From contig PFDR01000065.1 of NCBI GenBank assembly GCA_002772545.1, positions 1-54,327 on the forward strand: a stretch of 54,327 bases of DNA. The letters are read 5' to 3'. Below are positions 23,921-32,444 of the stretch, in pieces. This DNA comes from Candidatus Peregrinibacteria bacterium CG10_big_fil_rev_8_21_14_0_10_49_10. Lineage in GTDB: Bacteria > Patescibacteriota > Gracilibacteria > Peribacterales > Peribacteraceae. A program made the translations under genes and the position numbers. Under the pieces are notes generated by a model. The model did not search any database, was not told the origin of the DNA, and worked only from the letters and a program-made list of their open reading frames with translations. How positions within the stretch are numbered: the first letter of the stretch is position 1; each line of letters starts with the position of its first letter.

Positions 23921-24186
23921 TTTTTCAACTTATTCGCTTCCAGCACATTCTGGTACTGCTCCGGCTTATTCATTTTAAGGTAGGTAAGCAGTGTCCGGCG
24001 TCGCGCGACCTTGCTCAGTAAACCCTTGCGGGCAGAGTGGTCCTTTTCATGCTCCTGTAAATGCTTGGTAAGCAAACCAATTTCCTTTGTGAGGATGGCA
24101 ATTTGCACATGGGGGGAACCGGTATCTTTCTCGTGTGTGCGATGTTTGCTGATGAGTCGTTTTTTTATGGTTCTCTTCATGGACAT
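23917..24186 (-). CDS. rpsO: 30S ribosomal protein S15
   Basis: Binds 16S rRNA early in 30S assembly. 89 aa, normal length. Family motifs: HEKDTGSPHVQIAILTKEI, LTKHLQEHEKDHSARKGLL and ARRRTLLTYLK. Start ATG 24186 or 24180 (MKRT). trpR follows after 2 bp, an unusual partner: rpsO is normally followed by pnp, which lies 3 kb further on the same strand here, with trpR and trpEG between. Confidence 0.97.
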   Translation of the reverse strand: MSMKRTIKKRLISKHRTHEKDTGSPHVQIAILTKEIGLLTKHLQEHEKDHSARKGLLSKVARRRTLLTYLKMNKPEQYQNVLEANKLKK

Positions 24187-24341
24187 AGCTCAGAAGTGGG
24201 AAAGTGGCATTCCAACCACAGCCCCTAAAGCAGAACGCCTTACGTAGCGTGGTCGGCTTTCTATTGTATGCATGGATGAATCAAAATCAAGTATTTGGGC
24301 TATTTTTAGCAATTTGCCCTCTAAAAAGCCGAAAAAATGGA

Positions 24342-24370
24342 GTGGACAACTGTCCACCATTTGCTAGCAT
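24342..24370 (+). promoter_or_regulatory. rmuC promoter with candidate LexA box
   Basis: Perfect palindrome GTGGACA-AC-TGTCCAC (24342-24357). Its TGGACA half also reads as a -35 (24343-24348) with a 16-bp spacer to TAGCAT (24365-24370), 6 nt before ATG 24377. The core TGGAC-N4-GTCC is shared with the lexA operator at 9789-9802, so repression by LexA is proposed. Confidence 0.65.
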
Positions 24371-24376
24371 AGAGAT

Positions 24377-25495
24377 ATGGAAACCATAGTCGCATTTATC
24401 GTGGGGCTCGGGCTCGGGCTCGGGCTTGGCATCTGGGTCTATAAGAAGATCGCAACAGATTCCGAGAAGAATTTTAAGTCTCTCTCAGAGGAGGCACTGC
24501 GTTTGCAAACCGATCAGATTCTTAAGCTTACAGAGACCAAACTTGCCGGGAAGAAGGAAGCCATAGACGATACTCTAAAGACTATGCGGGGAGATTTGCA
24601 AAAGGTAGAAAAGCTGATGCGCGAGCTGGAAAAGGACCGGGAGCACAAGTACGGCGAACTGGGAAACAGGCTGGAAAACGCCGCAGAGGTGATTAAAAAA
24701 CTCAACACTCAAACAGAAGGACTCACCGCTGCACTCTCCAGTAACAGCAAGCGTGGTCAGTGGGGAGAGCGAATGGCCGAAGATGTTCTGCGGCTGGCGG
24801 GCCTTATAGAAGGAGTGAACTACATCAAGCAGAAAAAACTGGAAGATGCGGGCTCGCGACCGGATTTCACCTTTATGCTCCCCCACAATCTCAAGCTCAA
24901 TATGGATGTAAAGTTCCCCTTTAATAATTACGAAAGTTTTGTAGAAGCAAAAACAGACGCAGAGAAGGAGAAGTACAAGAAGGAGTTTTTAAACGACGTA
25001 AAGAAAAGAGTGCGGGAACTGCAAACGCGCGAATACATTAACCCCAACGACAACACGGTGGACTACGTACTGCTCTTCATTCCCAATGAACAAATTTTCA
25101 GCTTTATCAACGAAGTGGATCGTTCAATTGTAGATGAAGCTATGCAGGGCAAAACCATTCTGTGCTCACCACTCAGCCTCTATGCCATCCTTGCTGTTAT
25201 TCGCCAATCTATAGATAACTTCCAGTTCGAATCCAAATCACTCGAGATGCTCAAAGTCTTTGGCACCTTTAAAACACAATGGGAACGGTATAAGGAACAA
25301 ATCGCTACCGTGCGTGATCGCTTTGAAAAAGTACATAAAGAGTATGAAGATCTTGTAGGGGTACGGGAACGCCAACTGGATAAACCACTGGAGAAATTGG
25401 AGGAATTGCGGCAGGAAACAGACACTCTCCCCAGGAAGGTGATTACAAAAAAGATAGACGAAGTTCGGGAAGCGCAAAACGTAAAGACAAGGTAA
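24377..25495 (+). CDS. rmuC: DNA recombination protein RmuC
   Basis: RmuC limits recombination between inverted repeats in E. coli and has a PD-(D/E)XK-like nuclease core. 372 aa: N-terminal membrane anchor (VAFIVGLGLGLGLGIWV, encoded by a GGGCTC hexamer repeat), a coiled coil (about 35-120), then RGQWGERMAEDVLRLAGL, PDFTFMLP, LNMDVKFPFNNYE and LLFIPNEQIFSFI. ATG 24377 follows the -10 box by 6 nt. pcrA starts 11 bp after the stop, so both form one operon under the candidate LexA box. A factor acting on inverted repeats is of interest in a genome with many of them. Confidence 0.94.
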   Translation: METIVAFIVGLGLGLGLGIWVYKKIATDSEKNFKSLSEEALRLQTDQILKLTETKLAGKKEAIDDTLKTMRGDLQKVEKLMRELEKDREHKYGELGNRLENAAEVIKKLNTQTEGLTAALSSNSKRGQWGERMAEDVLRLAGLIEGVNYIKQKKLEDAGSRPDFTFMLPHNLKLNMDVKFPFNNYESFVEAKTDAEKEKYKKEFLNDVKKRVRELQTREYINPNDNTVDYVLLFIPNEQIFSFINEVDRSIVDEAMQGKTILCSPLSLYAILAVIRQSIDNFQFESKSLEMLKVFGTFKTQWERYKEQIATVRDRFEKVHKEYEDLVGVRERQLDKPLEKLEELRQETDTLPRKVITKKIDEVREAQNVKTR

Positions 25496-25506
25496 GATAC
25501 TTCCCC

Positions 25507-27780
25507 GTGCCTACCGCTCCCCACCCCACACTCGAAGGCTTAAATGAAATGCAGAGAAAGGCTGTGCTGCACGAGAAGGGGCCTGCACTCATTCTTGCAG
25601 GAGCCGGTAGCGGAAAAACGCGGGCACTCACGCACCGCATTGCCTACCTTATAGAACAGGGCGTCCCCCCGTGGCAGATTCTTGCGGTCACATTTACGAA
25701 TAAGGCGGCAAAGGAAATGAAAAACCGCATTGTAAACCTGCTGCATATTACCGGAGGGGAAGATCCAGGCAGTCTGTTTACTCTGAACCCGGGAAAACTG
25801 CCTGTTATGGGCACATTTCACTCCGTGTGTGTGCGCATGCTCCGCCGTGATATAGAGCATATTGGTGGAAACCGCAGCTTTGTTATTTACGATGCAGATG
25901 ACCAGGAGAAACTCATGAAGCAAGTACTCAAAGAAATGACCATAGATGAAAAAGAGCTTAAACCGCGTGCCGCACTCTCGTACATTGGCCGGTTTAAGGC
26001 GGAAGCCATGAGTCCCAAAGAAGCCGAGGGGCAAGCCACTACGGCACATATGCACCATGTGATAGATGCGTACAAACGCTACCAGTCTGCACTCAAGCAA
26101 GCCAATGCACTGGATTTTGATGATCTGATTCTCAAAACAGTGCATCTGTTTCATGAGTGTCCTGTAGTACTGGATCGGTACCAGGAAACATGGCGCTTTC
26201 TGCACGTAGACGAGTACCAGGATACGAACCATGCACAGTACTTGCTCATGTCTTTGCTCGCAAAGAAGTACCGAAATCTCTACGTCATTGGTGACCCGGA
26301 CCAGTCCATCTACTCTTTCCGTGGTGCGGACATCCGCAACATTTTGGAGTTTGAAAAGGAATACCCGGATGCCGTGCGCATAAAGCTGGAACAGAATTAC
26401 CGCTCCACGCAGCCCATACTCACGGCAGCAGATGCGGTGATAGCTGCGAATCCAAGCCGACCCGAAAAGCAGATGTGGACAGAGCGAAAAAAGGGTCCGC
26501 AGATCATTGTGAATGAAGTGGAAAATGAACGGAAAGAAGCAGAGGAGGTACTCGTATCTGCTCAGAAGTTGCGCGGAGAAGGCGTGCGCCTGAATGACCA
26601 AGTTGTTCTGTACCGCACAAATGCACAGTCCAGACTCTTCGAAGAGGCCTGCATGCGCAGCGGTATACCCTACCGCATAATTGGGGGTGTAAAGTTCTAC
26701 GCCCGCAGGGAAGTAAAAGACCTCCTGGCGTATCTCTACGTCATTTTAAACCCGCAAGACACACTCTCACTTCTGCGCATTATAAATGTTCCCTCACGTA
26801 AAATAGGACAGACCACAATCAGTCGTCTGCAGGCTTATGCATCTGCAAACGGTCTGACTCTCTGGGAAACACTACAGGCAGTGGAAGACATTGCTGATAT
26901 CAATGCTCCCACAAAAGACCGACTCGTGCAATTTGTGCAGAAGATTCAGCACCATAGAGAACGCGCCGAGGAAGAAGTGGTTTCTATTCTCTCCGAACAT
27001 CTGCTTGCTTCCATTGGAATGGAGAAGTGGTTACGGGATGAAACAGAAGAGGGAGAAACGCGCTGGCAGAACGTACAGGAGCTTCTCTCTGTAATGCACA
27101 AGTACGACAAACTGGACCCCCAACTTTCCCTTACGAGTTTTCTGGAGGAAGTCGCTCTCGTTTCAGAGGTGGATAAATTACATGAAGTAGAGGATGACGC
27201 TCTCACGCTCATGACCTTACACCTCTGTAAAGGACTTGAATTTGAGGCAGTGCACATTGCCGGTTGTGAAGAGGGAATCTTTCCACATAGCAATAGCCTC
27301 TTCGACCGCCAGCAACTGGAAGAAGAACGGAGAATAATGTATGTAGGAATGACACGGGCGAAAACGCATCTGCACATTCTCTGTGCCCGCTCCCGTATGC
27401 TCTGGGGAAACACGCAGAGCAATGCACCCAGCAGATTTTTGGATGACCTGCCGGAAGAGGTGCTGGAACGAAGAAGTGATGACGTACTGAGTGCATTTGC
27501 CTGGGCAAGTAAAAGCGGCTTACAGAAGGCCATTCACGAAATAGAACCCTTCCGCCAGCAGAGCGGCGAACGAATGGACATGGAATTCAACCAGGACATA
27601 CGTTTTGGCGACGATGACACGAATCAGGACGAAAATCTCCGGATAGGAAGCCGCATAGAACATCCCGTCTTCGGAGAAGGGACAGTTACTGCTCTCCGAG
27701 GAGACATAGCAGAAGTACAGTTTGACACCGGAGGAAGAAAAAACTTTGCTCTGAGCATAGCACCGCTCAAGCTTCTGTAG
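25507..27780 (+). CDS. pcrA: ATP-dependent DNA helicase PcrA/UvrD
   Basis: Superfamily 1A 3'-5' helicase used in repair and in clearing RecA. 757 aa, GTG start at 25507. Walker A AGAGSGKTRA (residues 31-40), motif Ia AVTFTNKAAKEMK, Walker B DEYQDTNHAQY, motif III GDPDQSIYSFRGA, motif IV QNYRST, motif V LMTLHLCKGLEFEAVHI and motif VI VGMTRAKTHL. The C-terminal RIGSRIEHPVFGEGTV domain is typical of PcrA. Co-transcribed with rmuC. Confidence 0.96.
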   Translation: MPTAPHPTLEGLNEMQRKAVLHEKGPALILAGAGSGKTRALTHRIAYLIEQGVPPWQILAVTFTNKAAKEMKNRIVNLLHITGGEDPGSLFTLNPGKLPVMGTFHSVCVRMLRRDIEHIGGNRSFVIYDADDQEKLMKQVLKEMTIDEKELKPRAALSYIGRFKAEAMSPKEAEGQATTAHMHHVIDAYKRYQSALKQANALDFDDLILKTVHLFHECPVVLDRYQETWRFLHVDEYQDTNHAQYLLMSLLAKKYRNLYVIGDPDQSIYSFRGADIRNILEFEKEYPDAVRIKLEQNYRSTQPILTAADAVIAANPSRPEKQMWTERKKGPQIIVNEVENERKEAEEVLVSAQKLRGEGVRLNDQVVLYRTNAQSRLFEEACMRSGIPYRIIGGVKFYARREVKDLLAYLYVILNPQDTLSLLRIINVPSRKIGQTTISRLQAYASANGLTLWETLQAVEDIADINAPTKDRLVQFVQKIQHHRERAEEEVVSILSEHLLASIGMEKWLRDETEEGETRWQNVQELLSVMHKYDKLDPQLSLTSFLEEVALVSEVDKLHEVEDDALTLMTLHLCKGLEFEAVHIAGCEEGIFPHSNSLFDRQQLEEERRIMYVGMTRAKTHLHILCARSRMLWGNTQSNAPSRFLDDLPEEVLERRSDDVLSAFAWASKSGLQKAIHEIEPFRQQSGERMDMEFNQDIRFGDDDTNQDENLRIGSRIEHPVFGEGTVTALRGDIAEVQFDTGGRKNFALSIAPLKLL

Positions 27781-27789
27781 AACGTCACA

Positions 27790-27817
27790 AGTGGTCAGTG
27801 GTCAGCTGATAAGTGCT
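27790..27817. repeat. Heptamer run after pcrA
   Basis: AGTGGTC AGTGGTC AGCTGAT AAGTGCT: 7-bp words between the convergent stops of pcrA and the SLH gene. The words are close to those in valS (GCTGATA) and in element 2 (AGTGGGC). No inverted partner is seen nearby. Confidence 0.6.
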
Positions 27818-29537
27818 ATTGTTCATAGTACGTTCCCCGGACCACAGGACTGCCAAAGGGGACCCAGGTGAGACTTTCGGATCCATCGGTCCAGGTAATG
27901 TCCCCTGCGGAACTCGGACTACCCGGCTGGTTGATGCTTGCAGAGAGAGACGCCTTGAGTGCATTACCCGGTATGCTCACATCAGCCTTAAGCTCTAAAA
28001 TGAGAGGACCGTCCTCAAATGAGCCGATGGTATCGGGAATGGCAGAACAGGTAATCCGGAAGGAGGAAAGGCTGCAACTGTGCCGACTGTCTATACCCTG
28101 CCGCATGAGTTCTATATTGGAAACAGTGACTCCCCCAACGGAGGAAAGAGTGAATGTGATGTCTGTGACTGCCACATCGGCCTGACCATCGCCTCTCTTT
28201 CCGCTAAAGAGATAGGACCCAATGGTGAGATCTGTTCCTTCACTCAGAACATCCCTGCCGCTATCGGGATTGGAGATAGTGGTGATGCGGGAGCGAGCCG
28301 TTTGGAACAGAGGAAAGGTGTCACTGGAATTTTTCGTGTAGGACCTGTTGCTCCACCCACCGTCTCCTTCAACCGTAACGGAAGAGACGGTGAATGACTC
28401 TCCGCTCACCCCACCCAGAGTAAAGGGCTTAAGACGTGCACGAATGTAAAAGGAGTAGTCTTCGCGACGCGGAATAGTAATATGACTGTTCTTCACGCTC
28501 AGGATGTAGGTACCACCGGATTCCCGGAACGCACGACCGAGGTATGCGCCAACGTGATCGTAAACAAGTAGCGAATCGATAGAAGAAACTGATGTATTTA
28601 AGTTGATGGTAACGGAATTGAGATTCAACGGTTCGGTATCACTGAACACATTCACCCCCGCAAGAACCGGTGAGGCATCATCACCCAGAAGCAAAACGTT
28701 GTTGTACTGAGAAACATTGGAATCGGGATCGTAGGAGACAGCGGGAGATGAAACAGACGATGTGGAAGATGACAGTGATGAGAGAGATGGGGAGGAAGAA
28801 GAGGAAGAGGCTGACAATGAGACAGTAACGTTCGATGAAACGAATGAGGAAGATGAAGAAGTGCTCTGTTGCGCCTCAGCTGTTCTGTAGGCTGCAAGCT
28901 CTCCGGACGCATTGGCAACAAATGCAACAGTCAGCCTTGCCATATCGGCACGAGAGAGAGTGATACCTGCCAGATTATCGGAAGCAAGATCAGCATTGCG
29001 GAAATCAAAGACGGGATCGGCCTGAAGCACAGGAAATGCCGCTGCAAAGTACCCCGCATACCAAGGCTCTTGCGGAGCTTGTACCTGGACCGGGATATCA
29101 AAGACTTCCACAAGTATTTTTACTGCTTCAGCTACATTCACACTGCGCTCAGCAGCAAACGGCCGGTCTCCTGCCGGCGCACCGGGCAGATCGTTGCCGC
29201 TCACTATTCCCAATGCTTTTGCCCGGCATACCGGTACTGCATACCACACATTCGGAGAAACATCGGTAAAACAGCTCAGACCGTAGGGTGTGCCGTCATC
29301 CGGGACCAAGCCCATCACTATTTTTACAAACTCTGCTCTGTTTAAAGAGTTGAGCGGCCTAAATGTTCCATCGGGGTTCCCCTCAACCACACCCATTTGA
29401 GTGAGAGTGCTTATGGCTACGGCACTGTTGGTGCCAGACCTGACATCGCTATATCGCAACGTAATCACACCATAGGATCGTGCAAAGAGAATGCCCGGTA
29501 CAAGCAGAAAGCCGATGAGTAGAATGAAACGTTTCAT
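27816..29537 (-). CDS. SLH-domain cell-surface protein with Ser-rich linker
   Basis: 573-aa exported surface protein. Signal peptide MKRFILLIGFLLVPGILFA, then three S-layer-homology domains (about 28-80 with GVVEGNPDGTFRPLNSLNRA; 88-148 with VWYAVPVCRAKALGIV; 160-212), which normally bind pyruvylated wall polymer. A Ser-rich linker (about 222-270) leads to a beta-rich C-terminal region (about 280-570) without a recognised family. ATG 29537 has TATACT 9 nt upstream. It lies next to a second SLH protein on the same strand; both probably build the S-layer or an appendage base. Confidence 0.88.
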   Translation of the reverse strand: MKRFILLIGFLLVPGILFARSYGVITLRYSDVRSGTNSAVAISTLTQMGVVEGNPDGTFRPLNSLNRAEFVKIVMGLVPDDGTPYGLSCFTDVSPNVWYAVPVCRAKALGIVSGNDLPGAPAGDRPFAAERSVNVAEAVKILVEVFDIPVQVQAPQEPWYAGYFAAAFPVLQADPVFDFRNADLASDNLAGITLSRADMARLTVAFVANASGELAAYRTAEAQQSTSSSSSFVSSNVTVSLSASSSSSSPSLSSLSSSTSSVSSPAVSYDPDSNVSQYNNVLLLGDDASPVLAGVNVFSDTEPLNLNSVTINLNTSVSSIDSLLVYDHVGAYLGRAFRESGGTYILSVKNSHITIPRREDYSFYIRARLKPFTLGGVSGESFTVSSVTVEGDGGWSNRSYTKNSSDTFPLFQTARSRITTISNPDSGRDVLSEGTDLTIGSYLFSGKRGDGQADVAVTDITFTLSSVGGVTVSNIELMRQGIDSRHSCSLSSFRITCSAIPDTIGSFEDGPLILELKADVSIPGNALKASLSASINQPGSPSSAGDITWTDGSESLTWVPFGSPVVRGTYYEQ

Positions 29538-29546
29538 AGAGGTAAC

Positions 29547-29575
29547 AGTATACTCCCACCGGAAACGCGTGTCTT
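29547..29575 (-). promoter_or_regulatory. Promoter of the 573-aa SLH protein
   Basis: Minus strand AAGACA (29575-29570), 17-bp spacer, TATACT (29552-29547), then 9 nt to ATG 29537. Confidence 0.55.
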
Positions 29576-29626
29576 GAGTTTCAAAAAAGTATTGCCTATT
29601 GCGCTACGTGTACCGCAGTGACTATT

Positions 29627-31255
29627 TCAGGGTTTGTACTGCCCGACCTCTTTTGCCATGAGCACCTGGTAGACCGCCCAGACCGCTTCCCTGCGGATCA
29701 TGAGCAAATCGGGAGTAAAGAAAATCTGATCGTAGAGAAAGAAAACATACGTATCCGCTACCCCAACAAAAGGTGTGTACCACGCGCAGGGCTGTACATC
29801 TATGTACGAGTGCGGCAAATACTGTTCCAGCCGGAATGCTGAGCTCACCATCTTTAAAAATTCCGCATGGTTCACAGTACGCAACGGACGGAAAGTACCA
29901 TCCGGGTACCCCTGCATGATGGCGTGTGCAACGGCACTCATGGCGAAGAGCTCTTCCTCTGATCCGGGCGAGAGATCCGGGAAAACGCCGTCATTTTGGA
30001 CAGGGGAAACATGGTACCCGGCAGCAAGCAACAGCATGTGAGCAGCCTCTGCACGACTTATGCGCTCGTTTCCGTGGAACATGCCATCGGAGCCCAGCTG
30101 GATAATCCCCCGCTTCAGGAGTTCACGTACGGCTCTTCCCAGATTGCTATAGGGGTTCACATCCGACGGGAACGGAAAATTTCCTTCATTGAAAAACCCA
30201 ACGGTAATGACATCCTTCATTCCTACAGTTAGAAACGGACGTGAGTAGTAGTGGTATTTCCCAACATCCTCAAACGTATATTCAAATTCATTGTTCCTCC
30301 ACTTGGTAATAGGACCGGAAGAAAACAGGGCTCCGTCATCGGCACTCCACAGGCCATCACCGTCATCATCCGAGGTCACTGTGTGCGTGTAGTCGTCCGT
30401 TACGGCCCACCGCACGGTATCTCCGGGCCGAATGTGCATGCCCTTGGGACTGTAGCCCGAAACGTACTTGTCCCTGTTGATTTCTACTACATAGGTGATG
30501 GGCAAATCCGCAAATGCCGGATCCCGCGTACTGCCCGGACCATATGGCTCGGCATCGAACTCATTGAGAATGCCATCACCGTCGGCATCGGGATCTTGAG
30601 CATTCGGAATATCGTCTCCGTCCATATCATCATCTTGGTTATTTGGGATGCCATCGCCATCGATGTCATCATCCTGGTCATTTGGAATACCGTCTCCATC
30701 TCTGTCGTTTGGATCAAAACGTACAACAGAAGAGCGTGATGAAGAAGACGATACAGAAGAGGACAGAACGGAAGAGCTGGAAAAAGATGAACGACGGGAA
30801 GATAGAGAGGAACGTCTGCTACTGGAACTCTTGGAGAGTGCAGAAGAACTGGAAGACGAACGGCTGGAAATGGAAGAGGAGGAAAATGAAGAAGAGGAGA
30901 AGGAAGAAGAAGAAGAAGAAGAAGAAGAAGGCACTGAAGAAAAAGAACGGGAGCGGGAAAACGATCTGGAGGATCCCGCACTGGAACTCCCTCCGAATCC
31001 CCCACTACTCCCCGCAGTTCTCTCTCCGCAATCGCGATGGATGGTGAACGGCGCAAGACCATGCACGACAGAATCACCCCGCTTTGCACTCGGCAGATAC
31101 TCATACAGATTTGGAACTGGACCAAATACGCAGGGATAGTCCGTGGAAGGAATAGGCCCAAAGAGTGACTGTGCGTAGAGGGGTAGAGCTACGAAAGCCA
31201 TCACCAAAGTGAGGACTCCGACTACTGCAAACCGATGTAAACGATGCTTGAACAT
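29627..31255 (-). CDS. SLH protein with Ser-rich stalk, Ca-binding repeats and cupredoxin-like domain
   Basis: 542 aa from ATG 31255. Signal peptide (1-28, ending LPLYAQS), a short Cys-containing region, a nearly pure Ser stalk (about 90-180), four DxDGDG-type calcium repeats (182-246, e.g. DRDGDGIPNDQDDDIDGDG), a cupredoxin-like beta domain (about 255-350) and two to three C-terminal SLH domains (e.g. AIMQGYPDGTFRPLRTVNHA). In the cupredoxin part the first copper His is kept in YTHTVTS, but the usual YxYxCxxH reads YHYYSRPF, so Cys and the second His are missing. The Ser stalk is encoded by a GAA/TTC-type trinucleotide run (about 30890-30930) prone to slippage. The start is set by the signal peptide; ATG 31267 is possible. 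Confidence 0.87.
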   Translation of the reverse strand: MFKHRLHRFAVVGVLTLVMAFVALPLYAQSLFGPIPSTDYPCVFGPVPNLYEYLPSAKRGDSVVHGLAPFTIHRDCGERTAGSSGGFGGSSSAGSSRSFSRSRSFSSVPSSSSSSSSSFSSSSFSSSSISSRSSSSSSALSKSSSSRRSSLSSRRSSFSSSSVLSSSVSSSSSRSSVVRFDPNDRDGDGIPNDQDDDIDGDGIPNNQDDDMDGDDIPNAQDPDADGDGILNEFDAEPYGPGSTRDPAFADLPITYVVEINRDKYVSGYSPKGMHIRPGDTVRWAVTDDYTHTVTSDDDGDGLWSADDGALFSSGPITKWRNNEFEYTFEDVGKYHYYSRPFLTVGMKDVITVGFFNEGNFPFPSDVNPYSNLGRAVRELLKRGIIQLGSDGMFHGNERISRAEAAHMLLLAAGYHVSPVQNDGVFPDLSPGSEEELFAMSAVAHAIMQGYPDGTFRPLRTVNHAEFLKMVSSAFRLEQYLPHSYIDVQPCAWYTPFVGVADTYVFFLYDQIFFTPDLLMIRREAVWAVYQVLMAKEVGQYKP

Positions 31256-31373
31256 GAAGTGCACCATTCTGAGATCCGAAGTGGAGAGAGTCAACGCAGG
31301 GTTGTTCTGGTTTTGTATACAGAAAAGGCTTTCTGCAGAGAGAATCTGCTCCTGATAGAATGTAAAAAGAAAT

Positions 31374-32423
31374 CTAACCCCTTTGCCGTACGTAATCAGC
31401 CAACTCTTCGAAGAGTGACTCTGCATTATCTATTCCAATACACGGATCGGTAATAGATAGACCCTCCATATTCATATCAGGACCAGCCTTTTGCTTTCCT
31501 GGAAGAGTAAACACCTCTGTCATAATGCCACGGAAGTGACGGTATGCCTCCGGATAATCAAACCTGTTCTTCACCACTGCTCGCAGAACACGCATTTGTT
31601 CCTCCACAGTTTTTTCTCCACTCTTTCTATCAATACAATTCGCATGGCTGCAATCCACAATGACTGCAGGGTTTTTTACCTGTGCGTCACACAACATGTC
31701 AGTTATGTTTCCAATAGCGTGAGGTTCCCAGTTAGGGCCATTTGCTTCGGAGCCGCGTAAGATAGCGAATGCGTGAGGATTGCCAGAGACAGACTGTTGC
31801 TTCATCTGTAGAATAAGATGATTGCCCGGAGTTTGGGCAACAATCACTCCATCTACTGCAGATTTCAGATCGCCACTCATGTCATGCTTCATCCCCATGG
31901 GAAATTCCATACCTCCCGCCGCTCGCCTATGCCACATTGCACAAGCATTGCGAGCTCCTATGGCACCACAGCAGAGAAGATCGTTGAAGTAATCTTTTAA
32001 GTCCGGATTGAGAATTTCATCCATCACTCCTATATGCGGAGCAACCTGATGAAAAGCAGAACGGGTAGCGTAGATGCCCTCCACAATATTCACACCACCG
32101 TTATGAGGCTTATTGGGGTAAGGATTGAACTGAATCCCTTCCCATCCATTATTCGTCCGTGGCTTAATGGAATACACACGTTCTATGAAATAAAAAACAT
32201 CACCAAATCTTTTATTGAAGTCTGCTATACGCTTTGCATTTTGCACTCCTGCCTCAATAGGAAAAAATGAGCAGGGTCCGGCACCAACGAGCAAACGCTG
32301 ATCCTTTCCCTCTAAAATGCGCCGAATGCTTTCGCGCTGTTGCTCAACAACCTCAGGCATTGCCGGGTACGTTTGCAGTACTTCCTGAATGGGTGGGAGA
32401 TCACGCTCTACTGTGAATGCCAT
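31374..32423 (-). CDS. aroG: DAHP synthase, type I alpha (AroG family)
   Basis: First step of the shikimate pathway: PEP + erythrose-4-phosphate to DAHP. 349 aa, full length. Motifs: LLVGAGPCSFF (family VGPCSIH), RVYSIKPRTNNGWEG, LCCGAIGARN, MKHDMSGDL and IVDCSHANCID. It carries metal and PEP ligands and no extra regulatory domain. It follows pheA by 21 bp on the same strand, so both share a transcript: entry to the pathway is coupled with phenylalanine formation. Confidence 0.95.
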   Translation of the reverse strand: MAFTVERDLPPIQEVLQTYPAMPEVVEQQRESIRRILEGKDQRLLVGAGPCSFFPIEAGVQNAKRIADFNKRFGDVFYFIERVYSIKPRTNNGWEGIQFNPYPNKPHNGGVNIVEGIYATRSAFHQVAPHIGVMDEILNPDLKDYFNDLLCCGAIGARNACAMWHRRAAGGMEFPMGMKHDMSGDLKSAVDGVIVAQTPGNHLILQMKQQSVSGNPHAFAILRGSEANGPNWEPHAIGNITDMLCDAQVKNPAVIVDCSHANCIDRKSGEKTVEEQMRVLRAVVKNRFDYPEAYRHFRGIMTEVFTLPGKQKAGPDMNMEGLSITDPCIGIDNAESLFEELADYVRQRG

Positions 32424-32444
32424 AAGGAGAAGAGGTAAGAAATA

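Noticed and set aside
25540-26601. 353-codon minus-strand open frame inside pcrA
   Set aside because: It is antisense to a clearly coding helicase gene, has no known motif, and is rich in Cys/His as typical for shadow frames.
30648-31139. 163-codon plus-strand Glu-rich open frame
   Set aside because: It is the complement of the Ser stalk codons of the SLH gene and has no independent coding signs.
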